Below, piece by piece: positions 22,631 to 34,672 of a stretch of 64,000 nt of DNA. Source of the stretch: Nerophis ophidion (Eukaryota > Chordata > Actinopteri > Syngnathiformes > Syngnathidae); the NCBI RefSeq assembly GCF_033978795.1, contig NC_084634.1, positions 22,796,979-22,860,978 of the forward strand, given 5' to 3'. Made by a program: the position numbers and the translations under genes. Each line of letters begins with the position of its first letter. The stretch's first letter is position 1. The notes beneath the pieces are model-generated. The model was given only the letters and a program-made list of their open reading frames with translations, searched no databases and was not told the origin of the DNA.

Positions 22631-24250
22631 CCTAACAAGGTTAAAATGTCAATACAAGGATCTGCCAGTGTGTGTAGTGGTCCAAATGTGTCTATACAGC
22701 AGGAGCACTTAAGTGTTTTTTTATGAATGCTTGTTTTCCATATTTTACACTCAGGCCACAAGTTGTTGAATAGTCCTGATCAAGAATCACAAAAAAACCA
22801 ATCTCCCTTTGTCTCGTCAACTTTTAAGATTTCAATTACAAATGTATTTGATTGAGAACAAAAGCGTACTTGAAAGAGTTATGTAAATAACTTTTTATAA
22901 ACATTTGGATTTTAACTATTGTGTTTAATGTTTATTAATTACGAGCAGTTACCCACGTTTCACACAAAAGACAGTTTAGCGAATTGGAAAAACAGCTAAT
23001 CCTGTCGAGTCTATTGGGTATTTTAGATTCCGGTTTAAAACAAATGGATTTGAATGAGAACAAAAGTCGACTTTTTCAATGAGACCCTCGACATTACAAG
23101 TCTGCCCAGGGAAAAAACTTAGTTATCTGTCTCCTTTCAGCATCGAGTTAGCTTTCATCTCCCTAAGTGAATGGGGGTCGGATTGATCCCATTGATTTAC
23201 ATACGAACGTAAGCCTGCCTGTCAACAAGTGACTACAGCCTGACCGAGAGCTCCAGTGCAAACAGTTGGCCTCCTTTACGCAACTTTATTCACCACCATC
23301 TCTCAACCTTCAGCGATTGCTTAAAAAAAGCGAACCCTCTTGTGGACATTATTTTTTGTCAAATAACTTATGCTGGGGTTTGCAATGTGCAGTCATCTGA
23401 AGTTACCACCAGGACTGTGAACAGTGACTGCTCACAGTCGAGTGAAATGGGATAAGTGGAAACAGGATCAAGGCTGCAGATGGGGTGGCTTTATACCCTT
23501 CCGTGGGTTTTGAGGGAGTATGACTGGAGAGTAAATGCTCCAGGCCCCCACCCCCTGCATCCCTGGCCTATTTCATTCTTTCTCCCTCTCAATGAGGGGA
23601 TTAAGCGAACTCTCTCTCAGCGCGACCACAAGGGCTCTCTCGGTTTTGGGTGCAACGTGGGACAGCAGTGGGAACATGAGGCAGGAAAGGCATTGAGCTT
23701 AAGCGGGAAATGATCTTTGGGTTCCCCATATTGACAGCAAACTAGGGTGTGTGAAAAGCAATCAAAAGCTGTAGCGTTGTAATTGCACTTTTATCATACT
23801 GCAGATAGGCAATATAGAATGTGTTTTACAAAAGGAGAGGAAAAGCAGAGCAAAGTTGACACATTTGTTGAGAAGCAAGGGATGTGCCACTTCATCTGTG
23901 GTCTTATGCAAAGCAGGGTCACACGGGGCTACGAGGTGCATAATAATGCTGATTACACGCATATGCAAATTATAACACACTGATCAAGTACAGTACACTC
24001 ATATTCAACTCTGGAGGCCTGGAGACTGCTTCGCTTCCCTCATCCCCTTACTTAAAGACACAAGGAGCCTATTAATCTGTCAGAGTGCTTAATCAATCTA
24101 AATACTGAAGGCAACTAACTACAGGGGTGTCGGTCAAGTGAAATGACAACTCGGAACGATAACAGATGAGGCTATCAGGTAGGGTATGATATTCTCACAC
24201 ATGATATGGTCTAAAATCTGTCTTAATGTTTAATTCAGCCTCCTGTGATG
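22631..24250. other. unique island in snx3 intron 1
   Basis: No repeat family recognised. 23450-23730 is GC-richer, and the plus strand is open from 23456 to 23713 (85 codons, MGWLYTLPWVLREYDW...). It resembles no protein I know and has no clear splice context, so I do not call a gene. Possibly non-coding regulatory DNA. Confidence 0.35.
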
Positions 24251-24532
24251 ACAAAAGATTCCGTAAATTCCGGATTATAAACCCTTACTTTTTTCCTACA
24301 ATCTGAACACTGCCGCTAATGTACAAATTTTCCTTCGATAACGGCAATAACGTTTTGTGTTTAACAAATATTTATTAGACACAAGCAGTAATACTGAAAA
24401 GGTGTGTTATGGCGCCATCTTTTGAACGAATTCACTCACAGCAGTTGCAGCGGGTTAAACGTCTATACTGTATTTCCTTTGGTTTAGTGCTTTACACCGG
24501 AAGTACAAGTGTCGATCCGTCTTCTAGTCGTC

Positions 24533-25346
24533 TGTACCCTCATATCTGCTGACCTGTCCTGGACCCAAAATACAACTGTGGTCATCCGGAAGGCCCAGCA
24601 GAGACTCCACTTCCTGTGTGTGCTGAGGAAGAACAGACTGGAGAGGCAGCTGATGGTGACCTTCTATCGCTCGGCTGTCGAGAGCCTGCTGACGTACTGC
24701 ATAACAGTGTGGTACGCCAGCTGCACTGAAGCAGACAAACAGGCGATTCAGAGGGTTATAAAGTCTGCACAAAAAAATCATCGGCTGTCCCCTGCCCTCC
24801 CTGAAGGATTTACACAACTCCCGTTGCCTCAACAGAGCAAAAAACATTACCAAGGACAGCACACACCCTGGCTTCCACCTGTTCGACTTGCTACCATCAG
24901 GCAGGCACTACAGGTGCATCAGAGCCAGAACAAACAGGTTCGGAGACAGCTTCTTTCCCAAAGCTGTCACCATGTTGAACTCTAACTTAAAATAATAATA
25001 ATTCACCCCTATACAATATCATGCCCTAATATCCTGCTGTGCAATACTACCCTTCGAGTGCAATACGTCAGACACTGATTGTTATTTATTACTTCGGTAC
25101 TCTTGTCTTGCTTTGTATATTGTACAGTATTTTGTATTTCTATAGTTTTTTGTATATTGTACAGGATTGCTTATTATTTTTATTGGATAGTAGTCTGTTT
25201 ATTTCAATTGTTAGTTTTTCCTTTTTACCTCTTATGTCATTTATTTCACCCCATATTTGTTCCCATTACCGCACCTTAAGTTGGAGTCTTTAATCTCGTT
25301 ATATGCAGATATAATAAAGTTCATTCTATTCTATTCTTCTATTCTG
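24533..25346 (+). mobile_element. 5'-truncated L2/Rex1-like LINE
   Basis: It starts inside the reverse transcriptase gene, continues through a 3' UTR and ends AATAAAGTTCATTCTATTCT with an ATTCT tandem tail, a usual tail of fish L2-type LINEs. It sits in the M1 element; the empty site at 60080 gives the boundaries. Flanks share TCTGTA. Confidence 0.85.
24536..24985 (+). pseudogene. LINE reverse transcriptase C-terminal fragment, frameshifted
   Basis: The plus-strand frame reads DLSWTQNTTVVIRKAQQRLH, then FYRSAVESLLTYCITVWYAS and RVIKSAQK. These are hallmarks of the region following the polymerase palm in L2/Rex1-type LINEs. An extra A in a run near 24768-24774 shifts the frame. After it the expected residues (GCPLPSL..., FDLLPSGRRYRC, SFFP.AVTMLNS) appear in another frame up to about 24982. 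N-terminal endonuclease and catalytic palm are absent. Confidence 0.85.
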
Positions 25347-26129
25347 TAGTGTCTCTACTTGAATGGATTCTTCATTCATCACTCCAAGCAATGTTTATAA
25401 GTTTTACAATATAATTAAAACTATTCAAACTTATTAAACCGTTCCATGTGTGATGTCGATAAGTGTGTTTTCTGCATATTTGTATGTGCTAAAGTAATGT
25501 AATGAAGCTGGCGTCATTAGCATTAGCTGATGTGCTAACACGTTCACGAGTGTCTGTGTTAGTACAATCAATTTACAATGCCATTTTTTTTGTATTATGT
25601 CTGTTTCTTAAATTCACCAATACGTCACCGTGGAGTTATTGAGTCGATTTAGCTGACTGGAGAGCTAGCTTCCAATGACTTCTATTTGTTTGATAAGCCG
25701 TTTTACTGCGTGTTACAGGCACCGTTTGGAAACAAGATATTTAAATGAAAGTTTACAAAATATTTCTGTGTTAGTAACTCATTTCACAACATATATATCT
25801 GTAGCTTATAGTACGTTGCGGCCAATATCTGGAAATGAAATGTTCTTCTAAAATTTGGAGAATGCGGACATATACTGTATACCGGTGCGCACTACAGTCC
25901 AAAAAAATTATATAAATGATGATTGAACCATAGAACCATCGGGTTACAAAGGCTCCTAATTTGAATGCTGACAAATGCGGTAAGATAATGTAATTTCTGG
26001 TGTTATTATTTTCTCTATTACTTCACTTGTTGATTACTGTTATTATGTAGTTACTTTCCGTTGTAACATGATTTGATCTACACTTCTGTTAAAATGTAAT
26101 AAACACTTATTCTTTTGTTTGTATACTGC

Positions 26130-26275
26130 TCATTAGTTTTGGGCGATACTCCAAATTTTGGTGTAGTTCCAGTACCACGTAGTTATACATTTTAAGTATC
26201 AGTAGTTAGTTTTGCTACGACCAATACTGATACTTAAAATTGTTATTACAAATCAGACAAAAACAAATGATAATA
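26130..26275 (+). mobile_element. short hAT-like fragment (GGGCGATACTCCAAATTTTG)
   Basis: TTTGGGCGATACTCCAAATT followed by AGTACCACGTAGTTATACAT and an inverted part CCAATACTGATACTTAAAAT. About 140 bases, non-coding. Confidence 0.5.
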
Positions 26276-26278
26276 ATT

Positions 26279-27066
26279 AGGACTGCAAATCTTTGGGTGT
26301 CCCACGATTCGATTCAATATCGATTCTTGGGGTTGCGATTAGATTATAAATCGATTTTTTCGATTCAACTCGATTCTTGATCCAAAAATGATATTTTTCC
26401 GTTTCAAAACGATTCTGTATTCATTCAGTACATACGACTTCAGCAGGATCTACCCCAGTCTGCTGACATGCTAGCAGAGTAGTAGTTTTAAAAAAGCTTT
26501 TATAATTGTAAAGGACAATGTTTTATCAACTGATTGCAATAATTTTGTTTGTTGGTTTGTTTGTAAATTTGTTTTAACTATTAAACGAACCAAAAATATG
26601 ACTTAATTTATCTTTCTGAAAAAATTGGACACAGTGTGTTGTCAAGCTTATGAGATGTGACACTATTGTACTTTATTTTTATTTTTTTTTACAAATGTCA
26701 GATGATAACGTCAATGAGGGATTTTTAATCACTGCTATGCTGAAATTATAACTGATATTGATACTGTTGTTCATAATATTCATTTTTGTTTCACTACATT
26801 TGTTTTGTTCTGTATCGTGTTTGTGTCTTCTCTCAATTGCTGTGTTTATTGCAGTTCTTAGTGTTGCTGGGTCAGGTTTGGCTTTGGAATTGGATCGAAT
26901 TGTTATGGTATTGCTGTGTATGGTTTTGTTGGATCGATTAAAAAAAAAAAATTGGGATTAAAAAATAAATAAAAATAAATCAATTTTTAAAAAATTAGAA
27001 TCGATTCTGAATTGCACAACATGGGAATCGCGATTCAAATTCGAATCGATTTTTTCCCACACCCCT
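26279..27066 (+). mobile_element. hAT-like MITE, family H4 (copy 1)
   Basis: Left TAGGACTGCAAATCTTTGGG and right TCGATTTTTTCCCACACCCC-TA. The ends are rich in ATCGATT motifs. The flanks ATAATAAT and ATAATACT match at 6 of 8 positions. A second copy lies in reverse at 31180-31946. The open frame 26758-26961 is low-complexity and not a gene. Confidence 0.7.
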
Positions 27067-28392
27067 AATAATACTGGTTCTGATTTAAATCCTGTTTGTT
27101 TTCTCTTAAAGCCCTCCTCTGTCCAGCACTGTTTGAAAAATGTATTTTAAAAGTAATCAACTATACTTAATTGTTACTTTGCCAAAAAAGTAAATGAATT
27201 ACCAAGGTATTTACTCTCTAATAAATGTTAATTACTAGGGGAAGTTTGAAAAACCCTTCATATGTCTGGCATATGGAGTTGAAACGTTTTATGAGACCAG
27301 AGTGTATGTTTGTGCCTTTAAAAGGCCTTATGTCCCATGTCACTTAGCCTGTTGCTAAGTGACATGTGACGTCAGTGCCCAAACAGAGCAGCTTCAGATC
27401 AGCCGTGTTTATTAGCTCAGATTCCCAAATTGTAAGCAGTGGCTACAGCTCTGCTGAATTTTTTCATTGGATTGTGTTAACGCGAGTTAATAAGGGATTG
27501 AATGTGCTCCGATGGCTGTATTTTCTTTGTCCACAAACAGGATATTCTAGGATTGCAAACGTGTTACTTCTATCATTGATTTTTTGTTCATTATTCTCTC
27601 AAAGTAGTAGCATGTACAGTTTGTGTGCGAGTACTTGTGTGTGTGTTTTCTGTTTGATGTTGCCTTCTTTTGTTTGATATCAAGTTCATTTAAGTGTGGT
27701 GCTGGATGTTGCTTTCATTAGTAAAAATATATTTCCTGCATTGAAGTTTCTGTGCTTTTCACGCTGTCTTGTTGACATAAAACCACATCAAAAGTAGTTT
27801 TACATTAGATCAAAGGTTTCACCAACGATGGTGTAATGTACATAAATTAATTAGATTACTCGTTACTAGAAAAAATTAACGGTATTAGTTTTTCATAACA
27901 TTGGTGTCCAGTCCTTATTTGCAGAGTTTGTACACAATAACAAAAGGGCAAAAAAGGGTTTGATTGTGAAAAATATTAATCTAACCCCTGTAGGATCCAC
28001 CATTTAAATGGTATTATACTATTTGACAGTCGATAATTGTATCGATCAGATTTGTTTATATTGAAGAGCTCAAGCTTGCGATTAGCAGTTTGCTTACCCC
28101 CACACGGTGTGTAGTGTAGAATGTTTAGCTATTCATGCAGAAGATAGATGCACCTATTTTACATTAGGCACAGTAGAGAAAACAGAAGTGCATATAGGAG
28201 ATGTTGAGATTCTATCGCTAGTTTGATCATTGCAAATTGTCAAAGTAATGATAGTTAATAGTTTTATTAATAGTAATAATTGTAATATAGAATACTAAAG
28301 TATTTTTTATCTGATCTGTCATCCACAATTTGCAGACATTTTCCATGTTAATTTCACGCCTGAGTGTTTGTCCATCTTAAACATTTATTTAT
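27067..28392. other. mostly unique intronic sequence
   Basis: No mobile element recognised except the hairpin at 27336-27366. The open plus frame 27366-27677 resembles no known protein. Confidence 0.4.
27336..27366. repeat. perfect inverted repeat, 13-bp arms
   Basis: CATGTCACTTAGC, loop CTGTT, then the exact complement. It is followed at once by GTGACGTCA, a CRE-like octamer (TGACGTCA) at about 27367-27375. Confidence 0.9.
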
Positions 28393-28400
28393 GTTCCAAT

Positions 28401-29288
28401 TAGGGCTGGGCGATATTGCCTTTTTTTAATATTGTGATATTTTTAGGCCATATCGCGATATACGTTATATATTACGATATTTTGCCTTGGCCTTGAATGA
28501 ACACTTGATGCATATAATCACAGCAGTAAGATGATTATATGTGTATACATTAAAATATTCTTCTTCATACAGCATTCATATATGCTACTTTTAAACTTTC
28601 ATGCAGAGAGGGAAATCACAACTAAGTCAATTGACCAAAAGTATATTTATCAACGTTATTAAGCAATGGCACAAACATTCAAGTCATTTCCAAAACATAA
28701 AGTGCAAGATTGTCAGAGGCATTTTAAGTGTCAAATAAAAATGAGCTGCATAATAGGAAATCAAACATTATTCGTCTTTCACTATGTGGTAGGTTTCTAC
28801 GGACGTTATGAAATTCTCTTCATTCTCTAGCGAGTGACTTTTCAAATGATGCTACATATTAGCAGTAATGCTACTTTTTATAGCAACGCTTTCTCCCCAC
28901 AGTTGACAAATTACGGTTGTCTGTTCGACATATTCCCACTTGAAGCCAAACCACCGCCAGACGATGCTGTTTTTATTGGGAATTAAGTCTTCCTTCATTT
29001 GTTACCAGATCCGCACCTTCTTTCTCGTAACGGCTACGTTAGCAGCTAACGTTAGCCACGGCGCTACCTCTCTGCCGGGCGAGAGCGTGTATGTGACGTA
29101 TGACGTGACGTATGTAAGAATGTGCGCCTGCTTGTCTGTGGGGAGAGACAGGAAAGAGTGAGAAGAGCCTGAATGCCCGTAGCTAAAAGCTACTGCGTGA
29201 GAACGTATACTGGAATATTACGATATAGTCATTTTCTATATCGCACAAAGACTAACCCGCGATATATCGTATATATCGCCCAGCCCTA
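28401..29288 (+). mobile_element. 0.9-kb hAT MITE, copy 1
   Basis: 888 bases ending TAGGGCTGGGCGATAT and ATATCGCCCAGCCCTA. Flanked by GTTCCAAT (28393-28400) and GTTCCAAC (29289-29296), an 8-bp duplication with one mismatch. The interior has CpG-rich GCTAACGTTAGC near 29045. Two more copies lie at 34673-35540 (-) and 40833-41720 (+). The 73-codon frame inside is not conserved between copies. Confidence 0.93.
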
Positions 29289-29651
29289 GTTCCAACACAT
29301 TTAGCTCAGCACATTAAAGGCATCTTTAGTTGTGAAATGTGTTGGTGAATGAATGATGAGAAATTATAATCACAGTAATGCACTGTCATGTAAACGTTGC
29401 TCCTTTGTTAAGTCAACATTGCAAATAAAAACCTGTTACTTGTTTTACCCTGTTTAATAACATTTAAATATTTAAATACACAGGGTTTCTCCCAGATACA
29501 TGTGGTGGTGGGGGTGTGATCATAATCTGTGATATTACATGCATTTTCTTTAAAATGGGTAAACAAACATTCTAAGTTACCCAGAATGCTTAGCACCATA
29601 GACAGGAACCAGAGGTAAGTCTAAGATATGCGAGACGACTACAATTGCGCC

Positions 29652-29800
29652 GTGTTATCATTCATCCATCCATCCTTTTTTCTACCGCTTATTCCCTTTG
29701 AGGTCGCGGGGGGGCGCTGGTGCCTATCTCAGCTACAATCGGGCAGAAGTCGGGGTACATCTTGGACAAGTCGCCACCTCATCCCAGGCTGTTTTATCAA
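29652..29800 (-). mobile_element. 3' part of an S3 SINE
   Basis: CATCCATCCATCCTTTTTTC...TACCGCTTATTCCCTTTGAG...GCGCTGGTGCCTATCTCAGC...CTTGGACAAGTCGCCACCTC. In reverse this ends in the GGATGGATGG tail. Compare the full copy at 46579-46965. Confidence 0.8.
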
Positions 29801-29817
29801 TAAAGAGTTAATATATT

Positions 29818-30875
29818 GTAGCGATGTAACGGTATTGTAGATACCGCGATATTTCGGTTTCAAAGTCTTCACAATAATTCCGTGACGTGTGACGGTATCA
29901 AACAAAAACTTGGTGAGTGTAATTTTTTACTGGTGCTTTAATAATTACATCTCCCAGAATCCTCTGCGCAGTGCATGGCTGCAGTAAGCAGAAAAGGAAG
30001 TGTTTTTGTACCCGAAACAGAACAGATTTTTTTTGGTGAGGGGGGGTGCCATTATCTGAAAATGTCCTCAAAATATGTACGTAACTGTTAGAGCCAAGTA
30101 GTTATCAAACAGACATATAAACCCCGGCAAAAAACAAATCTTTTTGGCGCAGGTACCAAAGCTGGCCTGAAGCTTAATCAGCTGCACTCGGGTGGCAGGC
30201 GTCGTACACCCTGGACAAGTCGCCGCCTCAAATTGTCACACAGAAAATATATTTGAACCCAGTGCAGCTATTAAAAATCAATATGTGAGGTAGTTATATC
30301 GTTAGTTAACTTTTCTGAGACTCAACATTTTCCAGACTGATATAAAAATGTCCCCTGTAGAGGACACTACTTCTCATAAAGTAAAAGTTGAAAGACACTA
30401 AACTAAACATTCTTGTTTTACACTGAATGTTCACATTATCACTCTGAAGATATCATCCATCCATCCATTTTCTACTGCTAGTCCCATTTGGGGTCGCAGG
30501 GGGGTTGCTGGAGCCTATCTCAGTTGCATTCGGGTGGACAAGTCGCCACCTCATCCCAGGGCCAACACATATAGACGGACCACATTTAAACTTACATTCA
30601 CACACAAGGGCCAATTTAGTGTTTCCAATCAACTTATCCCCAGGTGCATGTCTTTGGAGGTGGGAGGAAGCCGGAGTACCCGGAGGGAACCCACGCAGTC
30701 ATGGGGAGAACAACTTTGAAGACATCAACTGTAATTTTTTTTCCACATTTTCTTTGAACCTTGGATGTTTCTGCACTATTCTTTGAATTTAAAAAACATA
30801 CCACAATAACATTGTAATGTGGCCTTAAAAATCGTGATCATACCGCGAGATTTTGAGACGTAACATCCTTTATAA
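29818..30875 (+). mobile_element. hAT-like MITE, family H5 (copy 2) with SINE pieces inside
   Basis: Left GCGATGTAACGGTATTG and right GAGACGTAACATCC. Shares CAGAATCCTCTGCGCAG with the copy at 11840-12383. It contains S3 pieces at 30165-30240 and 30453-30715. Confidence 0.65.
30453..30715 (-). mobile_element. S3 SINE, 3' two-thirds
   Basis: CATCCATCCATTTTCTACTG...GGTCGCAGGGGGGTTGCTGG...GGTGCATGTCTTTGGAGGTG...AACCCACGCAGTCATGGGGA. The tRNA-like head is missing. Confidence 0.85.
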
Positions 30876-31179
30876 CCGTGGCAAAACACCCGGCGGTTTG
30901 TATCATTGTATTAATTAAAAATTATCGAAAAACTGTGTTTGATAACCACACTTTGATAAACTCGTGGACTGACTGCGATGTGCTGTCTTTGCACAAAGTG
31001 ATTGATCTATACTTGACAGTGTCAAGTTGAAATAGGCGAAGGTAGATTCAACCGGAAGTGAACTCCCGTGACGTCACATAAACCGAAAATGAGGCAAAGT
31101 GATCAACCAATTTTCATTTCCAAAAAATATATTCATTACATTTACAAATCAAAATAGAAAAAGATAAACATATTCAATA

Positions 31180-31946
31180 GGGGTGTAGGGAAAAATCAAT
31201 TCGAATTTGAATCGCGATTCTCACGTTGTGCAATTCAGAATCGATTCACATTTTTTAAAAATCTAATTTTTTTTTTTTTCAATCCAACAAAACAATACAC
31301 AGCAATACCATAACAATGCAATCCAATTCCAAAAACAAACCTGACCCAGCAACACTCAGAACTGCAATAAACAGAGCAATTGAGAGAAGACGCAAACATG
31401 ACACAGAACAAACCAAAAGTAGTGAAACAAAAATTAATATTATTAACAACAGTATAAATATTAGTTATAATTTCAGCATAGAAGTGATTAAAAATCCCTC
31501 ATTGACATTATCATTAGACATTTATAAAAATAAAAAAAGAACAATAGTGTCACAGTGGCTTACACTTGCATCGCATCTCATAAGCTTGACAACACACTGT
31601 GTGCAATATTTTCACAAAAACTAAGTAAGTCATATTTTTGTTTTTTTTAATAGTTAAAACAAATTTACATTATTGCAATCAGTTTATAAAACATTGTCCT
31701 TTACAATTATAAAAGCTTTTTACAAAAATATACTACTCTGCTTGCATGTCAGCAGACTGGGGTAGATCCTGCTCAAATACTGTGTATTGAATGAATACAG
31801 AATCCTTATAAATCAGGAAAAAATTGTTTTTGAATCGAGAATTGTGTTGAATTGAAAAAAAATAAAAAAAATTGATTTTGAATTGAATCGTGACCCAAAA
31901 AATCAATATTGAATCGAATTGTGGGACACCCAAAGATTCGCAACCC
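31180..31946 (-). mobile_element. hAT-like MITE, family H4 (copy 2)
   Basis: Reverse of 26279-27066: starts AGGGGTGTAGGGAAAAATCA and ends GACACCCAAAGATTCGCAAC-CCTA. The plus-strand frame 31316-31624 is the complement of the AT-rich interior, not a gene. Together with copy 1 it forms an inverted pair 4 kb apart. Confidence 0.7.
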
Positions 31947-32239
31947 TAATTAACACATTACCGTAAAATATCAAATATTATTCATCTCATTCGCGGAAGA
32001 GACAAAGAAAATATCAGCGAGCGTCACACACACACGTCAACCAATAAGAATTCGGCGGGGGAGGGTCATGGCAGAAGTGCATTGTGGGTCATGGAATGCT
32101 AACTGCTATATGCTATATGCTACTGCCGTGGCTATTAAAGTGGATCATTTCATCGTTGGCGGTAACTTATAAAAACGGAGAAGCGCTGAACAAAAATGGC
32201 ACCGAAAAGGAAATCATGTACTGCAGATTACACAATACA

Positions 32240-32437
32240 GAAGACACTGGTGCCTATCTCAGCTAAAACCGGGCGGTAGGCGGGGTACACACTGGACAAG
32301 TCGCCACCTCATCGCAGGGCCAACACAGATAGACAGACAACATTCACACTCCCATTCACACACTAGGGACAATTTAGTGTTGCCAATCAACCTATCCCCA
32401 GGTGCATGTCTTTGGAAGTGGGAGGAAGCCGGAGTAC
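32240..32437 (-). mobile_element. S3 SINE fragment
   Basis: GGTGCCTATCTCAGCTAAAA...ACTGGACAAGTCGCCACCTC...CTTTGGAAGTGGGAGGAAGC. It stops abruptly at the LINE that follows. Confidence 0.8.
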
Positions 32438-33652
32438 TGCAACGTAATATTTTCGGGTCTCCCTATGTCTAGCATTAAAAGTCTACAGTTGGTACAAAAT
32501 GTGGCTGCCAGACCTGACCTTTGACAAGAACAAGAACGTTTGATCATATTAAGCCTACAGTGGCTAACCTGGCTTCCTGTGCACTTAAGATGAGACTTTA
32601 AGGTTTTACTACTTACGTATAAAATACTAAAAAAATCTCGCTCCATCCTATCTTGGTGATTGTATTGTACCATATGTCCCGCTCAGAAATCTGCGTTCAA
32701 AGAACTCCAGTGATACAAAAAAGTCTGCAGGCTTAAGAGCGTTTTCTATTTGGGCTCCAGTACTCTGGAATGCCCTACCGGTAACAGTTAGAGATGCTAC
32801 CTCAGTAGAAGCATGTAGATGTTTTTAGAAAAGTTGATCGCTGTCTCTCAAATTTCTGCTCTGCCGCCCTCTCCTGCGTGGAGAGGTTATCAGGTGATCA
32901 GCCTCCATGGAGGAGGCGCAAGCTGTTCCAAGTCAGGACCCAGGATGGACCACTCCTATTTGAATCAGTTGGGGACGTCTCTGCATTGCTGACTTGTCTC
33001 CATTGAAGATGATCCCCTGCTGGCTTCCCAACGGACTGGACTTTCATATGAAGTCAGGACATGGGGTGGACCACTCCTTATGCATCAGTCGGTGACATCT
33101 CTGCGCCCTGACATGTCTACATGGAACTGGGGTCGGCGTGGCAAAGTTGGGAGAGTGCGAGCAATCTGAGCGTTACTGGTTCAATCCCCACCTTCTACCA
33201 TCCTAGTCACGTCCGTTGTGTCCTTCAGCAAGACACTTCACCCTTGCTCCTGATGGGTCCTGGTTAGCACCTTGCATGGCAGCTCCTGCCATCAGTGTGT
33301 GAATGTGTGTGTGAATGTGGAAATACTGTCAAAGCGCTTTGGGCTCCTTAAAAAGGGGTAGAAAAGCGCTATAAAAGTACAACAATTTACCTTTTTTTTT
33401 TTAGGATCCTCTGCTGGCACCACTATGGACTGGACTCTCATATCATTAACTGAATCCACTCGGCATCCATTGCACTGGTCACCAGTCATATCTGTGGTCC
33501 CTTCCAAGGTTTTTTGTTGTTAACAAGGGTTTGACTTTTTCTTGCCCTGATGTTGGATCTGAGCCGAGGATGTCGTTGTGGCTTGTGCAGGCCTTTTGAG
33601 ACATTTGTGATTAAGGGCTATATAAGTAAACTTTGACTCACTGATTGAAAAT
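32438..33652 (+). mobile_element. 5'-truncated LINE (same family as 44536-46340), with SINE insertion
   Basis: Degraded RT C-terminal region in DNA matching 45843-46140 in reverse: TACTGCAACGTAATATTTTC..., AAAATGTGGCTGCCAGA, TGGCTTCCTGTGCACTTAAG, CTCTGGAATGCCCTACCGGT. Then a 3' UTR (TGGACCACTCCT, TCAGTTGGGGAC) and the R5 tail ending at 33652. An S2 SINE is inserted at 33128-33395. Multiple stops. Confidence 0.8.
33128..33395 (+). mobile_element. tRNA-derived SINE (type S2)
   Basis: The tRNA-like head (GTTGGGAGAGTGCGAGCAAT, B box GGTTCAATCCCC) is followed by GTCCGTTGTGTCCTTCAGCA, TGTGTGAATGTGTGTGTGAA, AAGCGCTTTGGGCTCC and AAAAGCGCTATAAAAGTACA. Confidence 0.88.
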
Positions 33653-34522
33653 TCCTACTCCCGAACAAAATATGAATTGAGATAAACGACAATGAAGCAG
33701 GTATATCATAGGCGAATAATAAAGCGAACACAAATCTCTTTACGCAGCATTTGTGCACTCCAAAGTGATTTGCATGAAGTATTTATCCCACACAACTCGC
33801 AAACTTGCTCAGAACAATAGCCAGAATTATCAGGAACATTATCAGTCTTTTCCTTCAGATAAAAAAACTCCTTCCATTAATTTAAAAAGCATTTTGAACA
33901 AACAAGACATTATAAAGTTTTATTTCCATGAGTCTTTGTCTGAAAATTCCTCAATGAACTCCCTCCCGCCAGTCTTTCTTTGCTTCGAACCTGTATCCGC
34001 TCCAAGACCTTCTTGGTAGTAGCGTCATGTTTGTAGCGCGATCTAAGATAATTGTTGATGCTGTCTGCTATTTAACATCAGCTTAGCCATTAGAATATGT
34101 AATGTTTGTAATATGTGCCAATATTACAGCGGACATCAAGGACAACAAGAGCTGGGATGTTGACTTGTGAAGAGCTGCAGAAGCCTTGTGAGGTTCCTCG
34201 TTAGGAAAAAATAAGCATTACCAGTGTATAGGGGGCACAAGGTGTATGACCAATATTCGCAATAGAAAGTGCACATTGACACTGGGACTTCACATGCATG
34301 TGTGAAAATACAAAGAACCAAACTATTCATTTGTGAAATCAGACTAATTTAGTACATGGAAACGTGTAGTCACAGAGAGAGCTTCTGCCAGACTGATCAG
34401 GTATACCTCATAAAGTATGGCCAACTCGGTTTCAGAGTTGGTCCCAAACATGGCGCCGTGTAGTTATGTGAGGGGCTTTTGACCAATCAGAGAGAGTATG
34501 GCCAGACAATCTCCTAAATTGC
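33653..34522. other. intronic sequence without recognised features
   Basis: About 0.87 kb, no known repeat or exon recognised. 34350-34500 resembles the flank of the R2 element at 37420-37520 (GACCAATCAGAGAGAGTATG-like and GGGACCAACC motifs), suggesting both ends once belonged to one larger inverted structure. Confidence 0.35.
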
Positions 34523-34672
34523 GGGTCAGCAACCCACGGCGCTTGAGCCGCACGGGCTCTTTAGCAATGCCCTAGTGGCTCCCTGGAGTTTTTCAAAAAC
34601 GTAAAAAGACGGGGGGGAAATATATTTGTTGTTTTAATAATGTTTCTGTAGGAAGACAAACATAACACAAAC

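Larger units (their letters stand above)
24258..25912 (+). mobile_element. DNA transposon, family M1, split by an L2-like LINE
   Basis: The left end CCGTAAATTCCGGATTATAA has a weak inverted partner near 25885-25910 (CGCACTACAGTCCAAAAAAA). The text TTTAGTGCTTTACACCGGAA...CGTCTTCTAGTCGTCTGTA continues after the LINE with CTACTTGAATGGATTCTTCA, as in the uninterrupted copy at 59830-60180. The interior is non-coding. Confidence 0.65.

Noticed and set aside
27366..27677. 103-codon plus-strand frame as a small gene
   Set aside because: No recognisable domain, no splice or start support, ordinary AT-rich intron composition.
31316..31624. 102-codon plus-strand frame with many Asn and Lys
   Set aside because: It is the complement of the AT-rich interior of the H4 MITE and is not shared as a frame by the copy at 26279.
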